Below, one piece after another: positions 35,403-48,329 of a DNA stretch of 64,000 nt. The notes beneath the pieces are model-generated. The model was not told the DNA's origin. It worked only from the letters and a program-made list of their open reading frames with translations, and searched no databases. The first letter of the stretch is position 1. Each line of letters begins with the position of its first letter. This DNA comes from Pteria penguin (lineage: Eukaryota > Mollusca > Bivalvia > Pterioida > Pteriidae), in contig CM068590.1 in the NCBI GenBank assembly GCA_035048485.1, positions 2,170,001 to 2,234,000 of the forward strand, read 5' to 3'. The position numbers and the translations under genes are program-made.

Positions 35403-36767
35403 CAATGTAGTATCAAACGTATATAGCCTTGTTCTAATTCTCTGTGATTCACCTTCATCTTGTCTGCAGTGCTTAAACAATTTAAAAGGGCCTTTACCTT
35501 CCTTTATCACGCTGTTCAAAGAGGATGTTGATCTAATACTGTCAACTTCAGGTCTAAAATACGCTTCAAGTTGTTTGTTGAATACCTGTTGTTTGTGATC
35601 ACACAAATTGAAAATACAAATAATAAATATGCTTTTACGGCTTCATGTATGTTTATATAAATTTCAGTGAAGTTTTGTAACGAAATATTCATGAATGCAC
35701 ACAGTTTACGTACATTTGATAAGGTGCTTATTTGTCCAACTTACAAAAAGGGGGGAGGGCAGGGCTGTGCTCCCTTGTAATAATTGATTCTAGATCACTC
35801 ACTTTGAATAAATTCTTTTCAGGAAAACGCGATTTTAAATGATATTATTATTCTATAAATTATATTTTCTGGGGGTTTTTTTTTCTGGTTTTCGGGTTTT
35901 AATCCATCTCTTAATAGTTTTAATTATCGTTATTCTTCCAGTGCTATATAGTATCACGTAGATTTTATTGTCAAAGGTCAGCATAAATTTGAATACGTGA
36001 AGTGAAGAGAGATGTAGACTAGAGTGATATCTACCTTAGATTGGTTCAGTTATAAAGCACGAAATTCCGCTAGTAGCTGTATGTTCATTTTATACTCCAG
36101 AATATGAGCTAGATTTATCACTATTATCTGGATGTAGAAGAGTATTTCGTTTTCAGATTGATGGGGTCTGAAGTACATGTTTTGCAGGACAATCTTCTCA
36201 ATGAATCACTTAGAAAGGCTGATATCATAGATATGACCATGAGTACAATAACATTTAGTGGTAAAATAGCAACTTCATGTTCACCTTCTGTAAGTTAGCG
36301 ACCAAATAATGATCCTATCTATATGTATAGTTAGTACTTTGATTTGCCATCGGTTTTTTAAACATTCATAGAGGGCACGGGTGACAAAACAGACGACGCT
36401 TTCTCATCCGGGGCACCAGGGCCCAGTTGTTCAAAACTTTAACAAGTCTTAAATCTAGCCAGACGGAGTGATTAAAGTCTGATAGACATGAATTTCAATA
36501 TGTAAAGTCAATAAGTAATAATAAAACAAACAGAACTTACATATTACAAATGTCACACCTGTAACAATATTACACATGTTAGACATATTTCACATGTTAC
36601 ACATATCATACATGTTACATATTCTACTCATATTACATATCAGCCTACAGAATATGACTAAAAGTTATTTCAAGGAAATAGTAAGATGGAGTTTAAACAT
36701 TGCCTTAGATTAACTACCGGACGAAGTTTAATCCACTGATCACTTTCAGTATCCACGGGCCCATATG
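35403..36767. other. Unassigned sequence
   Basis: AT-rich, unique; a run of degenerate 'ACATATTACA' words at 36535-36640. Nothing coding is recognised. Confidence 0.4.
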
Positions 36768-37735
36768 AATGTCCACCGTGGTATATTGTCAGTTCCAAGG
36801 TGACATAGCACCAGGAGTCAATGAAAGTCTACCATGGTACACTGTAGTGAGTGATACAGTGACATGGTACCAGGGGACTATGAATGTCCACCGTGTAGTG
36901 AGTGCTTCCGTGACATGGTACCAGGGGACTATGAATGTCCACCGTGTAGTGAGTGCTTCAGTGACATGGTACCAGGGGACTATGAATGTCCACCGTGTAG
37001 TGAGTGCTTCAGTGACATGGTACCAGGGGACCATGATGTCCACCGTGTAGTGAGTGCTTCAGTGACATGGTACCAGGGGACTATGAATGTCCACTGTGTA
37101 GTGAGTGCTTCAGTGACATGGTACCAGGGGACTATGAATGTCCACCGTGTAATGAGTGCTTCAGTGACATGGTACCAGGGGACTATGAATGTCCACCGTG
37201 TAGTGAGTGCTACAGTGACATGGTACCAGGGGACTATGAATGTCCACCGTGTAGTGAGTGCTTCAGTGACATGGTACCAGGGGACTATGAATGTCCACCG
37301 TGTAGTGAGTGCTTCAGTGACATGGTACCAGGGGACTATGATGTCCACCGTGTAATGAGTGCTACAGTGACATGGTACCAGGGGACTATGAATGTCCACC
37401 GTGTAGTGAGTGCTTCAGTGACATGGTACCAGGGGACTATGAATGTCCACCGTGTAGTGAGTGCTTCAGTGACATGGTACCAGGGGACTATGAATGTCCA
37501 CCGTGTAGTGAGTGCTACACTGACATGGTACCAGGGGACTATGAATGTCCACCGTGTAGTGAGTGCTTCAGTGACATGGTACCAGGGGACTATGAATGTC
37601 CACCGTGTAGTGAGTGCTACAGTGACATGGTACCAAGTGACTATGAATGTCCACCGTGTAATGAGTGCTATAGTGACATGGTACCAGGAGACTATGGATG
37701 TCTGTTATGGTTCATTGTTTCCGGTACCACAGTAA
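36768..37735. repeat. Tandem array, 51-bp monomer, about 18 copies
   Basis: Unit CATGGTACCAGGGGACTATG + AATGTCCACCGTGTAGTGAG + TGCTTCAGTGA. One frame gives a Cys-rich 17-residue repeat (MVPGDYECPPCSECFSD), but single-base deletions at about 37034 and 37341 shift the frame between blocks, and all three frames remain open. The first two copies (36768-36870) are the most diverged. Confidence 0.95.
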
Positions 37736-38744
37736 CATAGCACCACTTACAAAAACTGTACTTCATGTTTTACATTAGGTATAATTGTACTTATTTGTAC
37801 TCAGCATGTTCCTTTGATAAATAAATAAATAAATAAAAATATAAATAGATGAAAAGATATATGAATTTAAAAATGTATATCTAATACATAAATAAATTAC
37901 TGTCACTGTTGATGACTTCAGCTATCCACACTCTTTTTTGACATATTTCTATATGTTAAATTTTGTTCAGGAATAATTTCCAAGCAATCCATAATTTTCT
38001 GCCTGACTGATTATTCATTAGTATTAGTACAATACATGTAAGGTCTAGATTTCGCTCTACATTGTAGGGAAGCAGTTTGACATCTAGTTGGAATTAGATC
38101 GAACTTAAATGAACTTTAAGAATCACCAGTGTAAATAGAACTACGACGGAATCAATCAAAATATATCAGTTGTCAGTTAAAGCTACAATCATCGGCGTAG
38201 ATCTTTATAAAAATGTTGGTGTGGAATGAGGTGGCAGATCGACATGGGTGTTTATCAAATATTGGTTGAGTTTATGCTTTGGGATCAATTTTTACGAACG
38301 GGAGACGGAAGAATGATTTAACACAGAGAGGACTGATCAGGAATGGGGTAGGTGGGTGGGGTTGAGAAAATTAAAGGGGCACGGGTTGTTGATTTTCAAT
38401 ATGGATATTTTTTAAAGGAAGATATCACTTACGAGGTTGTCATTGTTTATTGCTAAAATTAAAATATATTTACATGTTTAAATTCCAAAATCGCATAGTG
38501 AATGCAGGATTAAAAATGCTTAGACGTACATTGTAACAGTATATACTGTTATGTCCGAATAATAAAGTCCATTTCATTAGAGAGGGAATTTCCTCTTAAA
38601 GGGAGAACCAGTAGGCCGGGAATTGGGGTTGAGATGGGGGGGGGGGGGGGGGGGGGGGTGTTCGATGCTGGTGTCATTTACATGTACCTGTATTTCAAAA
38701 AAGATGACTATTTTCTTTTTATCATTTATCGTCAATTCCAGATT
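37736..38744. other. Unassigned; contains a 22-nt poly-G
   Basis: (AAAT)n at 37819-37840 and poly-G at 38637-38658; otherwise unique sequence. Confidence 0.45.
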
Positions 38745-40310
38745 ATATCACCTTACGACACGTGCCATTGATATGCCGTAGAGTGGATCACAATAAGACA
38801 CGTGTCATTGATATGCCGTAGAGTGGATCACAATAAGACACGTGTCATTGGTATTCCGTAGAGTGGATCACAATAAGACACGTGCCATTGATATGCCACA
38901 GAGTGGATCACAATAAGACACGTGTCATTGATATGCCGTAGAGTGGATCACAATAAGACACGTGTCATTGGTATGCCGTAGAGTGGATCACAATAAGACA
39001 CGTGTCATTGATATGCCACAGAGTGGATCACAATAAGACACGTGTCATTGGTATTCCGTAGAGTGGATCACAATAAGACACGTGCCATTGATATGCCGTA
39101 GAGTGGATCACAATAAGACACGTGTCATTGGTATGCCGTAGAGTGGATCACAATAAGACACGTGCCATTTATATGCCGTAGAGTGGATCACAATAACACA
39201 CGTGTCATTGATATGCCACAGAGTGGATCACAATAAGACACGTGTCATTGGTATGCCGCAGAGTGGATCACAATAAGACACGTGCCATTGATATGCCGTA
39301 GAGTGGATCACAATAAGACACGTGTCATTGGTATGCCGTAGAGTGGATCACAATAAGACACGTGTCATTGATATGCCACAGAGTGGATCACAATAAGACA
39401 CGTGTCATTGGTATTCCGTAGAGTGGATCACAATAAGACACGTGTCATTGATATGCCACAGAGTGGATCACAATAAGACACGTGTCATTGATATGCCACA
39501 GAGTGGATCACAATAAGACACGTGTCATTGGTATGCCGTAGAGTGGATCACAATAAGACACGTGTCATTGGTATGCCGTAGAGTGGATCACAATAAGACA
39601 CGTGTCATTGGTATGCCGTAGAGTGGATCACAATAAGACACGTGTCATTGATATGCCACAGAGTGGATCACAATAAGACACGTGTCATTGGTATTCCGTA
39701 GAGTGGATCACAATAAGACACGTGTCATTGGTATGCCGTAGAGTGGATCACAATAAGACACGTGTCATTGATATGCCACAGAGTGGATCACAATAAGACA
39801 CGTGTCATTGGTATTCCGTAGAGTGGATCACAGTAAGACACGTGTCATTGGTATGCCGTAGAGTGGATCACAATAAGACACGTGTCATTGATATTCCACA
39901 GAGTGGATCACAATAAGACACGTGTCATTGGTATGCCGTAGAGTGGATCACAATAAGACACGTGCCATTGATATGCCGTAGAGTGGATCACAATAAGACA
40001 CGTGTCATTGGTATTCCGTAGAGTGGATCACAATAAGACACGTGTCATTGGTATGCCGTAGAGTGGATCACAATAAGACACGTGTCATTGATATGCCACA
40101 GAGTGGATCACAATAAGACACGTGCCATTGATATGCCGTAGAGTGGATCACAATAAGACACGTGTCATTGGTATGCCGTAGAGTGGATCACAATAAGACA
40201 CGTGTCATTGGTATGCCGTAGAGTGGATCACAATAAGACACGTGGCATTGATATGCCGTAGAGTGGATCACAATAAGACACGTGTCATTGGTATTCCGTA
40301 ATGTGGATTA
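38745..40310. repeat. Tandem array, 40-bp monomer, about 39 copies, each with GACACGTG(T/C)C
   Basis: Unit GAGTGGATCACAATAAGACA + CGTGTCATTG(G/A)TAT(G/T)CC(G/A)(T/C)A, exactly 40 bp, with almost no indels. Nearly every unit holds the palindrome GACACGTGTC (E-box CACGTG). Three main variants (…GGTATGCCGTA, …GATATGCCACA, …GGTATTCCGTA) recur in mixed order. Confidence 0.96.
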
Positions 40311-42020
40311 CCATAAGGCACATGTCATTAGTATGCCATAGAGTGGATCACCTTACGACACGTTTTATTGGTATGCCATAGAGTGGATCACCATACGACA
40401 GATGTCATTGGTATGTCATACAGTGGATCACCTTACGACACGTGTCATTAGTATGCCGCAGAGTGGATCACCTTACGACACGTGTCATTGGTATGCCATA
40501 GAGTGGATCACCTTACGACAGATGTCATTGGTATGTCATACAGTAGATTACCTTACGACACGTGTCATTAGTATGCCACAGAGTGGATCACCTTACGACA
40601 CGTGTCATGATCACCATATGACAAGTGCCATTGCTATGCCGTAGAGTGATAACCATATGACATGTGCCATTGGTATATCGTAGAGTGATCACCTTATGAC
40701 ACGTGCCATTGGTATGCATAGAGTGATCACCATATGACACGTGCCATTGGTATGGCGTAGAGTGATCACCATATGACATGTGTCATTGGTATGGCGTAGT
40801 TAACAACATATGCCACGTGCCATTGGTATAGCGTAGAGTGATCACCATATGACACGTGTCATTGCTATGGCGTAGTTATCAACTTATGACAAGTGCCATT
40901 GCTATGCCGTAGAGTGATAACCATATGACATGTGCCATTAGTATATCGTAGAGTGATCACCTTATGACACGTGCCATTGGTATGCGTAGAGTGATCACCA
41001 TATGACACGTGCCATTGGTATGGCGTAGAGTGATCACCATATGACACGTGTCATTGCTATGGCGTAGTTATCAACTTATGACAAGTGCCATCGGTATGCC
41101 GTAGAGCGGATGACCTTAGGACATGAGTCATTGGTATGCCGTAGAGTGATCACCATATGACACGTGCCATTGGTATGCCGTATAGTGATCACCATGTGAC
41201 ACGTGCCATTGGTATGGCGTAAAGTGATCACCATATGAAACGTGCCATTGGTATATCGTAAAGTGATCACCTTATGACACGTGCCATTGTAATGGCGTAG
41301 GGTGATCACCATATGACACGTGCCATTGGTATGGCGTAGAGTGATCACCTTATGACACGTGCCATTGTTATGGCGTAGAGTGATCACTATATGACACGTG
41401 CCATTGGTATGGCGTAGAGTGATCACCATATGACACGTGTCATTGGTATGGCGTAGAGTGATCACCAGATGACATGTGTCATTGGTATATCGTAGAGTGA
41501 TCACCTTATGACACGTTATATTGGTATGCGTAGAGTGATCACCATATGACACGTGCCATTGGTATGGCGTAGAGTGATCACCATATGACATGTGTCATTG
41601 GTATGGCGTAGTTATCACCATATGACACGTGCCATTGGTATTCCGTAGACTGATCACCATATGACACGTGCCATTGGTATGTCGTAGACTGATCACCATA
41701 TGACACGTGCCATTGGTATATCGTAGAGTGATCACCATATGACACGTGTCATTGGTATGCGTAGAGTAATCACCATATGACACGTGCCATTGGTATGGCG
41801 TAGAGTGATCACCATATGACATGTGTCATTGCTATGGCGTAGGGTGATCACCATATGACATGTGCCATTGCTATGGCGTAGTTATCAACTTATGACATGT
41901 GCCATTGGTATGGCGTAGGGTGATCACCATATGATTTGTGCCAGTGGTATGCCGTAGACTGATCACCATATGACTTCTGTCATTGGTATGCCGTAGAGTG
42001 ATCACCATATGACACGTGAC
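40311..42020. repeat. Diverged 39-40-bp continuation of the E-box array
   Basis: Unit GTGATCACCATATGACACGT + GCCATTGGTATGGCGTAGA (39 bp), clearly related to the 40-bp array but with ATCACCATATGA in place of ATCACAATAAGA. It includes a 175-bp repeat-of-repeats (about 40620-40860 versus 40890-41080). More indels than its left neighbour, so it looks older. Confidence 0.94.
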
Positions 42021-42770
42021 ATTGGTCGGCTTTGCAAGATCAGAAACTGTGGAATTCAGAAAGCCTTTCCTTTCACGGAGCAGCGTTTTAGCAATGAAAT
42101 TACCTTAAGGTATCTTATAATAACAGCCCACTTGAGCCTACGACCGTTAGACAGATGTAGAAGAGTATCGCAAGTTATCAAATCACACCGCTTTATTTTC
42201 ATGGAACCAAAGGCCGTTAGACACAGGTGAAAAGTTAGGATGAGCTGTTCCAAGGTGGTTCCTTGACCCACTCGGGCCGAAGGCCCGTAGACAGAAGTAA
42301 GGCTCTATGGTATGCCGTTCCAATGTGACGCTTAAGCCCACTCGTAATAGTCACCGGGGACCCTGGATCCGCCCAGTACAGGTAAAAGTCTTGCAAGTAC
42401 TGAGAAAATGCAGATCTATGATTACAGCATGAAAACATCATCACCAGTACGTTTGATGCGTCCAGAAAAACAGTGAATTACGTAACAACTAGCACTCGCC
42501 TCGTCACATATGCTGTGAGATAATGTCATGCTTTCAGCTGTGGAATTCCATCACATCGCTAAATCGTCAACAAGTATCCGTCTTGGCGATGGACCGAGTT
42601 CATCAGATCCGGGCAAATACCGAGATCCCAGCATACAAGAAGAAGTGATGCTATAATCAAGTATTTTATCGGATCGGTTGCAAGCATGTGAATATATATT
42701 GGCAAATCTTTTATGTTTTTAATTTCCTGATTTTGATGGCATGGTGGAGGAAATAATTGATAATGCATAT

Positions 42771-42828
<58 letters not shown>

Positions 42829-44077
42829 ATCCGGGCATCCAGTGGGTTGAAATTATGTAAAAAAAAGTATATCAATATATAAGTAAAAGGATTGCTGAGA
42901 ACAATGCATGTGACGTCATAAAGCAAAAGTCCGACTTATACGATGTCTAACAATGAAAATAGCGCGTTAGATGCCATGTCATTAATGGGTATTACCTTTG
43001 TTAATATTCTTGAATTTTGATTGGTTGATTATTAACCATTGAAGATAACTTATCCCTCAAATATACGTCACGTGATATTTATTGATCGTAAATTGACATA
43101 ACGACCGCCGAATCTGACTACCCAGAAATCCAAGATAGCGTCGATCGCACACCTCAACAGTGTCGGGATTTGTTAAACTGGATATATATGGTTAACCACT
43201 TTTTCTTTACCTACTCATAATCATAAGCAGGAAAACATAGATCACTTTGTTGATTTCTGCCCTTGTGTCATTTAATGTAATTTTTGTCAACATTTACAAC
43301 TCGCCCTCGGACAGCAGAACTGCAGCTGACAGGCAGGTTTTACTGAATATTCTAGATATACATGTACAATATCGGTATTATAAAACAATTAATTACTCCC
43401 TGTGAAGTTAATTTGTCAAATTGATGACCCTTGACCCGGCAAATGAGGTGGTGTGACCTGACCGACGCCGGGTATGAAATTCACTGGCTATGCATCATCC
43501 CGTACCCAGTCACCCACTGACTACATATATAACGAATAATTCACTGCTCGGAAATTACACTGTGCCATAGAAGACAGACTATTAAGTACATGTTTGCTGA
43601 ATTGAATTGTTCATTCAATAAATCCAAACATATGGGGCGATTACTTTGGTTTCATCCATTCAGCAGTTCTTAATTGATATGAGGACCGTGGGATACCTTG
43701 GTTGTGATCATGTTTAATTATAAGAGAGGGTGATATTAAATAAATATTAACTTCTCCATGGGTGAATACCAGATTGTATCCACCCGATGAGTGAGATTTA
43801 AGGACAAAACTGATTTCATTTGGAAAAAACAAAAAATAAAGCAAAGGACGAACGTTTTTGGCTAATCAGAGAATGGATAACAAATTATCAACAATTTAAA
43901 GTGGATATTTCATACTGAGAATGACTCGCCCCGGAACCAGGAGGAATGTTAACATTTTTAAAAGGTGAACCTGGGCACGCGGCTAGCGGTTTCGTAAGAA
44001 CGACATGACATCGACGAATCGGAAGCATTGACGGATGTAGATGGTGCAATCCCTGCAACCCCCCCCCCCCCCTTCCT
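42021..44077. other. Unassigned, with (GA)n
   Basis: (GA)n at 42776-42827 and TGACGTCA near 42911. Two related blocks with 'CCGTTAGACAGATGTAG' / 'CCCGTAGACAGAAGTAAG' at 42130-42310 suggest an old short duplication. Nothing coding is recognised. Confidence 0.45.
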
Positions 44078-44230
44078 TTGGTCGGAAAACTTTACCAAAA
44101 AAGATCATTTTCGACAATTTTTAAGGTCTGCATCCCCCCTTTCCGGGCCGAATAGTGTAAAACATTAGTCATTGGAGGCATCAACCTCCCTACCCCCTTT
44201 TCAAAAATTCCTAGATCCGTATATAGCAAG
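44078..44230 (+). repeat. Dispersed repeat 'IR160', copy 2
   Basis: See 35234-35402; this is the inverted partner. Preceded by a poly-C run at 44058-44072. Confidence 0.75.
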
Positions 44231-44299
44231 AATGGTTCCAACTCGAAAATTCTTGGACACGATCCCAGCACGCAACCAACAGATCTACACGGACTGAGG

Positions 44300-44400
44300 A
44301 TGGTATATCGTCTGAGATATACTGCATCGGTAGCCGGATTCGAACCTTGGTCTTACAAAATTAGAAATCTAGTGGGGATCAACAGGACCAACTCCAAGCC
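44300..44400 (-). mobile_element. Possible decayed tRNA-like SINE head
   Basis: A minus-strand AGGTTCGAATCCGGC resembles a B box, with 'CCACTAGATTTCTAATTTTG' after it. Too degraded to assign to a family. Confidence 0.35.
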
Positions 44401-44449
44401 TTCACATATCCCCTGTGTAGTATGGAACATATAATCTGCGGGGTAATCC

Positions 44450-44770
44450 TCACGTGCGCTGTGATTGTTATGACGTCTATATATATTTTTAGCACTCAAA
44501 AATCCAACCTTCCACGGCTTGTAAAAGACGTGACGTTTAGACGATTCTCATTTGTTGAATTCATGACGTCATAAAGATATACGTTATTTGCCGGATTTTT
44601 GTCGGACCTCAGATGACGTCATCATAATGAAAAACTGCGTTTTGCCCGACATCACACATTTTGGCACACTTGTTCATTATGATGTCATAAATAAATAACC
44701 CGTCAGGCATGATTCTAACTGTGACGTCACAATGAAACTTCGTAATTAAAGTTGAATCTGGCGATCCCTC
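44450..44770. mobile_element. MITE-like region with TGACGTCA palindromes
   Basis: TGACGTCA at 44564-44571 and 44614-44621, with near matches TGATGTCA and TGACGTCAC downstream. Its right part is homologous to 8115-8235. It is split from or bordered by the TIR element at 44771. Confidence 0.6.
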
Positions 44771-44939
44771 AATACACCGATCCACTTTTCAGCATAGAAA
44801 GCGATATTTAGCGGACTTTTGATTGTTATACTTATGACGTCATAGTCAAATGTCCGACTTGTCCAACCTTGCGTGACGTCATCATAGTCGTATTTTGCGC
44901 TAAAATGGTTAACATTCGACGAAAGTGGATCGGTGTATT
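44771..44939. mobile_element. MITE with perfect 18-bp terminal inverted repeats
   Basis: AATACACCGATCCACTTT at 44771-44788 is exactly inverted at 44922-44939; total 169 bp. The interior carries TGACGTCA at 44835-44842 and 44874-44881. It appears inserted next to 'CTGGCGATCCCTC', an element also present intact at about 8213. A TA duplication is possible if the true ends are TACACCG.... A partial relative is at 24930. Confidence 0.88.
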
Positions 44940-45227
44940 GTCCACATCCAGAAGAATGGATCTGGCAGTTTGATAGATGCAAACCAGAACGTTTGCGATA
45001 TTGCGTATTGTAAACACAAATTATAATTGAAATCTTCCTCAGGCAACACATTCAAAGGGTTTGTACAATGTTGTTTGAAGAAAGAGCGGACTGGATTGAT
45101 ATCGAACGAATATTTCCATAAACCACAAATGTTAACTATATATTACATAAGAAATCATGGGGAATCTTGAATTATTAATCCCTCAAGTTTGGATGTAATA
45201 GTATGCTATAACATTCTATCGTTAATG
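44940..45227. other. Unassigned sequence
   Basis: Unique AT-rich spacer before the 40-bp array. Confidence 0.4.
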
Positions 45228-46490
45228 TAATAGTTTGGTTAAAACATTTGTGAAGCGTCGTGGGTAGGTAGAGGGTCAGGTAATATCTGCATACCTACTC
45301 ACAATAGGTAAAGGGCCAGGTAATATCTGCATACCTACTCACAATAGGTAGAAGGCCAGGTAATATCTGCATACCTACTCACAATAGGTAGAGGAAGGCC
45401 AGGTAATATCTGCATACCTACTCACAATAGGTAGAAGGCCAGGTAATATCTGCATACCTACTCACAATAGGTAGAAGGCCAGGTAATATCTGCATACCTA
45501 CTCACAATAGGTAGAAGAATGCCAGGTAATATCTGCATACCTACTCACAATAGGTAGAAGGCCAGGTAATATCTGCATACCTACTCACAATAAGTAGAAG
45601 AAGGCCAGGTAATATCTGCATACCTACTCACAATAGGTAGAAGAAGGCCAGGTAATATCTGCATACCTACTCACAATAGGTAGAAAGCCAGGAAATATCT
45701 GCCTACCTACTCACAATAGGTAGAAAGCCAGGTAATATCAGCATACCTACTCACAATAGGTAGAAGGCCAGGTAATATCTGCATACCTACTCACAATAGG
45801 TAGAAGAAGGCCAGGTAATATCTGCATACCTACTCACAATAGGTAGAAGAAGGCCAGGTAATATCTGCATACCTTATCAATATAGGTAGAAGGCCAGGTA
45901 ATATCTGCAAACCTACTCACAATAGGTAGAGGGCCAGGTAATATCAGCATACCTATTCACAATAGGTAGAAGAAGGCCAGGTAATATCTGCATACCTATT
46001 CACAATAGGTAAAGGGCCAGGTAATATCTGCATACCTACTCACAATAGGTAAAGGGCCAGGTAATATCTGCATACCTACTCACATTAGGTAGAAGGCCAG
46101 GTAATATCTGCATACCTACTCACAATAGGTAGAGGAAGGCCAGGTAATATCTGCATACCTACTCACAATAGGTAGAGGAAGGCCAGGTAATATCAGCATA
46201 CTTACTCATAATAGGTAGAAGGCCAGGTAATATCTGCATACCTACTCACAATAGGTAGAAGAAGGCTAGGTATTATCTGCATACCTACTCACAATAGGTA
46301 GAGGAAGGCCAGGTAATATCTGCATACATACTCATAATAGGCAGATGGCCAGGTAATATCTGCATACCTATTCACAATAGGTAGAAGAAGGCCAGGTAAT
46401 ATCTGCATACCTATTCACAATAGGTAGAAGGCCAGTAATAGTTTGTTAAAACATTTGTGATTCGTCATGGATAGGCAGAAGGCCAGGGTC
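45228..46490. repeat. Tandem array, 40-44-bp monomer, about 29 copies, inside duplicated flanks
   Basis: Unit GGTAGAAGGCCAGGTAATAT + CTGCATACCTACTCACAATA, with optional GAA/AGGA insertions giving 43-44 bp. The array is bracketed by two copies of one flank: 45228-45280 (AATAGTTTGGTTAAAACATT, then GTCGTGGGTAGGTAGAGGGT) and 46437-46488 (AATAGTTTGTTAAAACATTT, then GTCATGGATAGGCAGAAGGC). Confidence 0.95.
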
Positions 46491-46799
46491 CTGCGTCATA
46501 AACTGAGAAAATACTAGAGTCATAATTTCAAATTCTTCTGTTCAACGATGAATTAAGAACTGGGATATGAATTTTATTGAGTCATGTCTGCATATCTACT
46601 CAGATATTTGTCATAAGAATTTTTAATCTATACATTTCCTATGAAATAAAAAGATGTTGACATAAAGGAACTATATCCTATATATTATATATTTTCTTTT
46701 TCTCTCTTTTATTTATTTATTTTTTGTTTGTTTGTTTGATTTTTTTTGTTTTGTTTTTGTATTTACTATGCCAGGTTTCATCTGTTATGGTCTTAAATA
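46491..46799. other. Unassigned spacer
   Basis: T-rich; nothing recognised. Confidence 0.4.
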
Positions 46800-46805
46800 T
46801 GAAGA

Positions 46806-46824
46806 TCTCTCTCTCTCTCTCTCA

Positions 46825-46882
<58 letters not shown>
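46806..46882. repeat. (TC)n(AC)n compound microsatellite
   Basis: TC x9 then AC x29. Confidence 0.97.
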
Positions 46883-46888
<6 letters not shown>

Positions 46889-47084
46889 TTTACAAGTGTC
46901 TCCTAAAATTGAGAACTCCGTGAACCCTAAACTCTCCTCCAGCAGAGGAACAATCCGATAAATTATGAAATAAGAAAGCGTCAACGACGGCATGACCGGA
47001 TTGCAAAGTATAACACTAGCCTACCTGTAGAATCTTATCCATAAACATGTCTCTTGAAGTTTGAAGATGTTCCCAGAATTTCAA

Positions 47085-47560
47085 AGCTGGTATCATTAAT
47101 GTTATGCAAGAAATCAAGCTAAACGCAACATCAGACTGTGTTTACTGAAATGTAAAATCGAGGTGAAGGTTACCAAATTTTGTATCGGTCTGAAGAATTC
47201 GTCAATGTCTACAAGCTAAGTGTCAAGTTGGTATCATTGACGGTATCGAAGAAATTAAGCTAAATGCAAAATCAGACTGTGTTCACTGAAGCGTAAAATC
47301 GAAGTCAATGTCACCAAATTTTGTGTTGGTCGAGAAGAACTGATTAATGTCTACAAAGTAACCAAGTTTCATGTTGGTATCATTAATAGTATACAAGAAA
47401 TCAAGCTATACGCAAAATCAGACCGTTCACTGAAACGATAACTTGAGGTCAAGGTCACCAAATTTTGTGTTTGTCGGGAAAAACTCGTCAATGTCTACAA
47501 ACTGACCAAGTTTGAAGATGGTATCATGAACGGTATGTGAGGGATCAGGCAAAATGCAAA
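47085..47560. repeat. Degenerate tandem repeat, period about 140 bp, 3-4 copies
   Basis: GGTATCATTAA, AAGAAAT(C/T)AAGCTA, AAATCAGACTGTGTT and GTCACCAAATTTTGTGTT recur in order about every 140 bp. The end (TTGACGGACAGATGGACATC) resembles dispersed repeats common in molluscs. Confidence 0.8.
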
Positions 47561-48329
47561 ATGTTGACGGACAGATGGACATCATCAATTCATAGACCGG
47601 CTTTGCTTTGCAGTCAGGTAAACAAAAGTGACTAGAGGTAGAAAAATTTCCCCTCAACATGAAACATAAAAACGAAACTGATAGACACGGACTACACAAA
47701 ATGAAAACACATCACGACATACTAAAACACAGAGAGTCTGAAAATGCTAAAATAATTGAACTGCGCTTTGAAAATATGATGGAGATGGTGAAAGTAATAG
47801 GTCTTTTCGATGTTTGCTCTCATGCTTTCGGTTTTCATTTAGAAAATACCCCCGGTATTTCAGCATTATTTAGAACGAATAATCCCTCATACGACACAAC
47901 TTCCACAAACATAATGTGGAAGTCAAACCCAATCAAGCCCGTCACAATGCCTTAATGCGTAGGACTAAAATCAAGCGTCAACATCATTCGTACCGAAATT
48001 ATACCGTGTTAAATCCCTATTAAAGACCACTCAGGGGAAATTATATCGCGACACATCATTTCGAAGGACTTCAAAACAAAATTTTGTTACACGTGCTATC
48101 ACTTTGATTGTAGCTGGACTATGTTATACGAGGAATCACAATTAATGATTTGTCCTATTGAAGGTCGAAGTGAAGGTCAATGTCATCTCAGATCAGACAA
48201 TTATTACCAATACTTACATTACAGCACCAATATATACAAAAAGAAATATTCAACTAATTGTGCGTATGGGTGTGCAAGTGAGTGTATTAATTTATTCTTA
48301 GAGAGCAAGTTTCTCCACTGATATCGCAG
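47561..48329. other. Unassigned; one 98-codon open frame
   Basis: The plus-strand frame at 47659-47955 has a non-repetitive composition but no motif that I recognise, no splice context and no partner. Probably chance. Confidence 0.3.

Noticed and set aside
38745..40310. CRISPR array
   Set aside because: Direct repeats without unique spacers, eukaryotic context; plain satellite.
47659..47955. Possible 98-residue gene
   Set aside because: No homology recognised, no splice or regulatory context, flanked by dispersed repeats.
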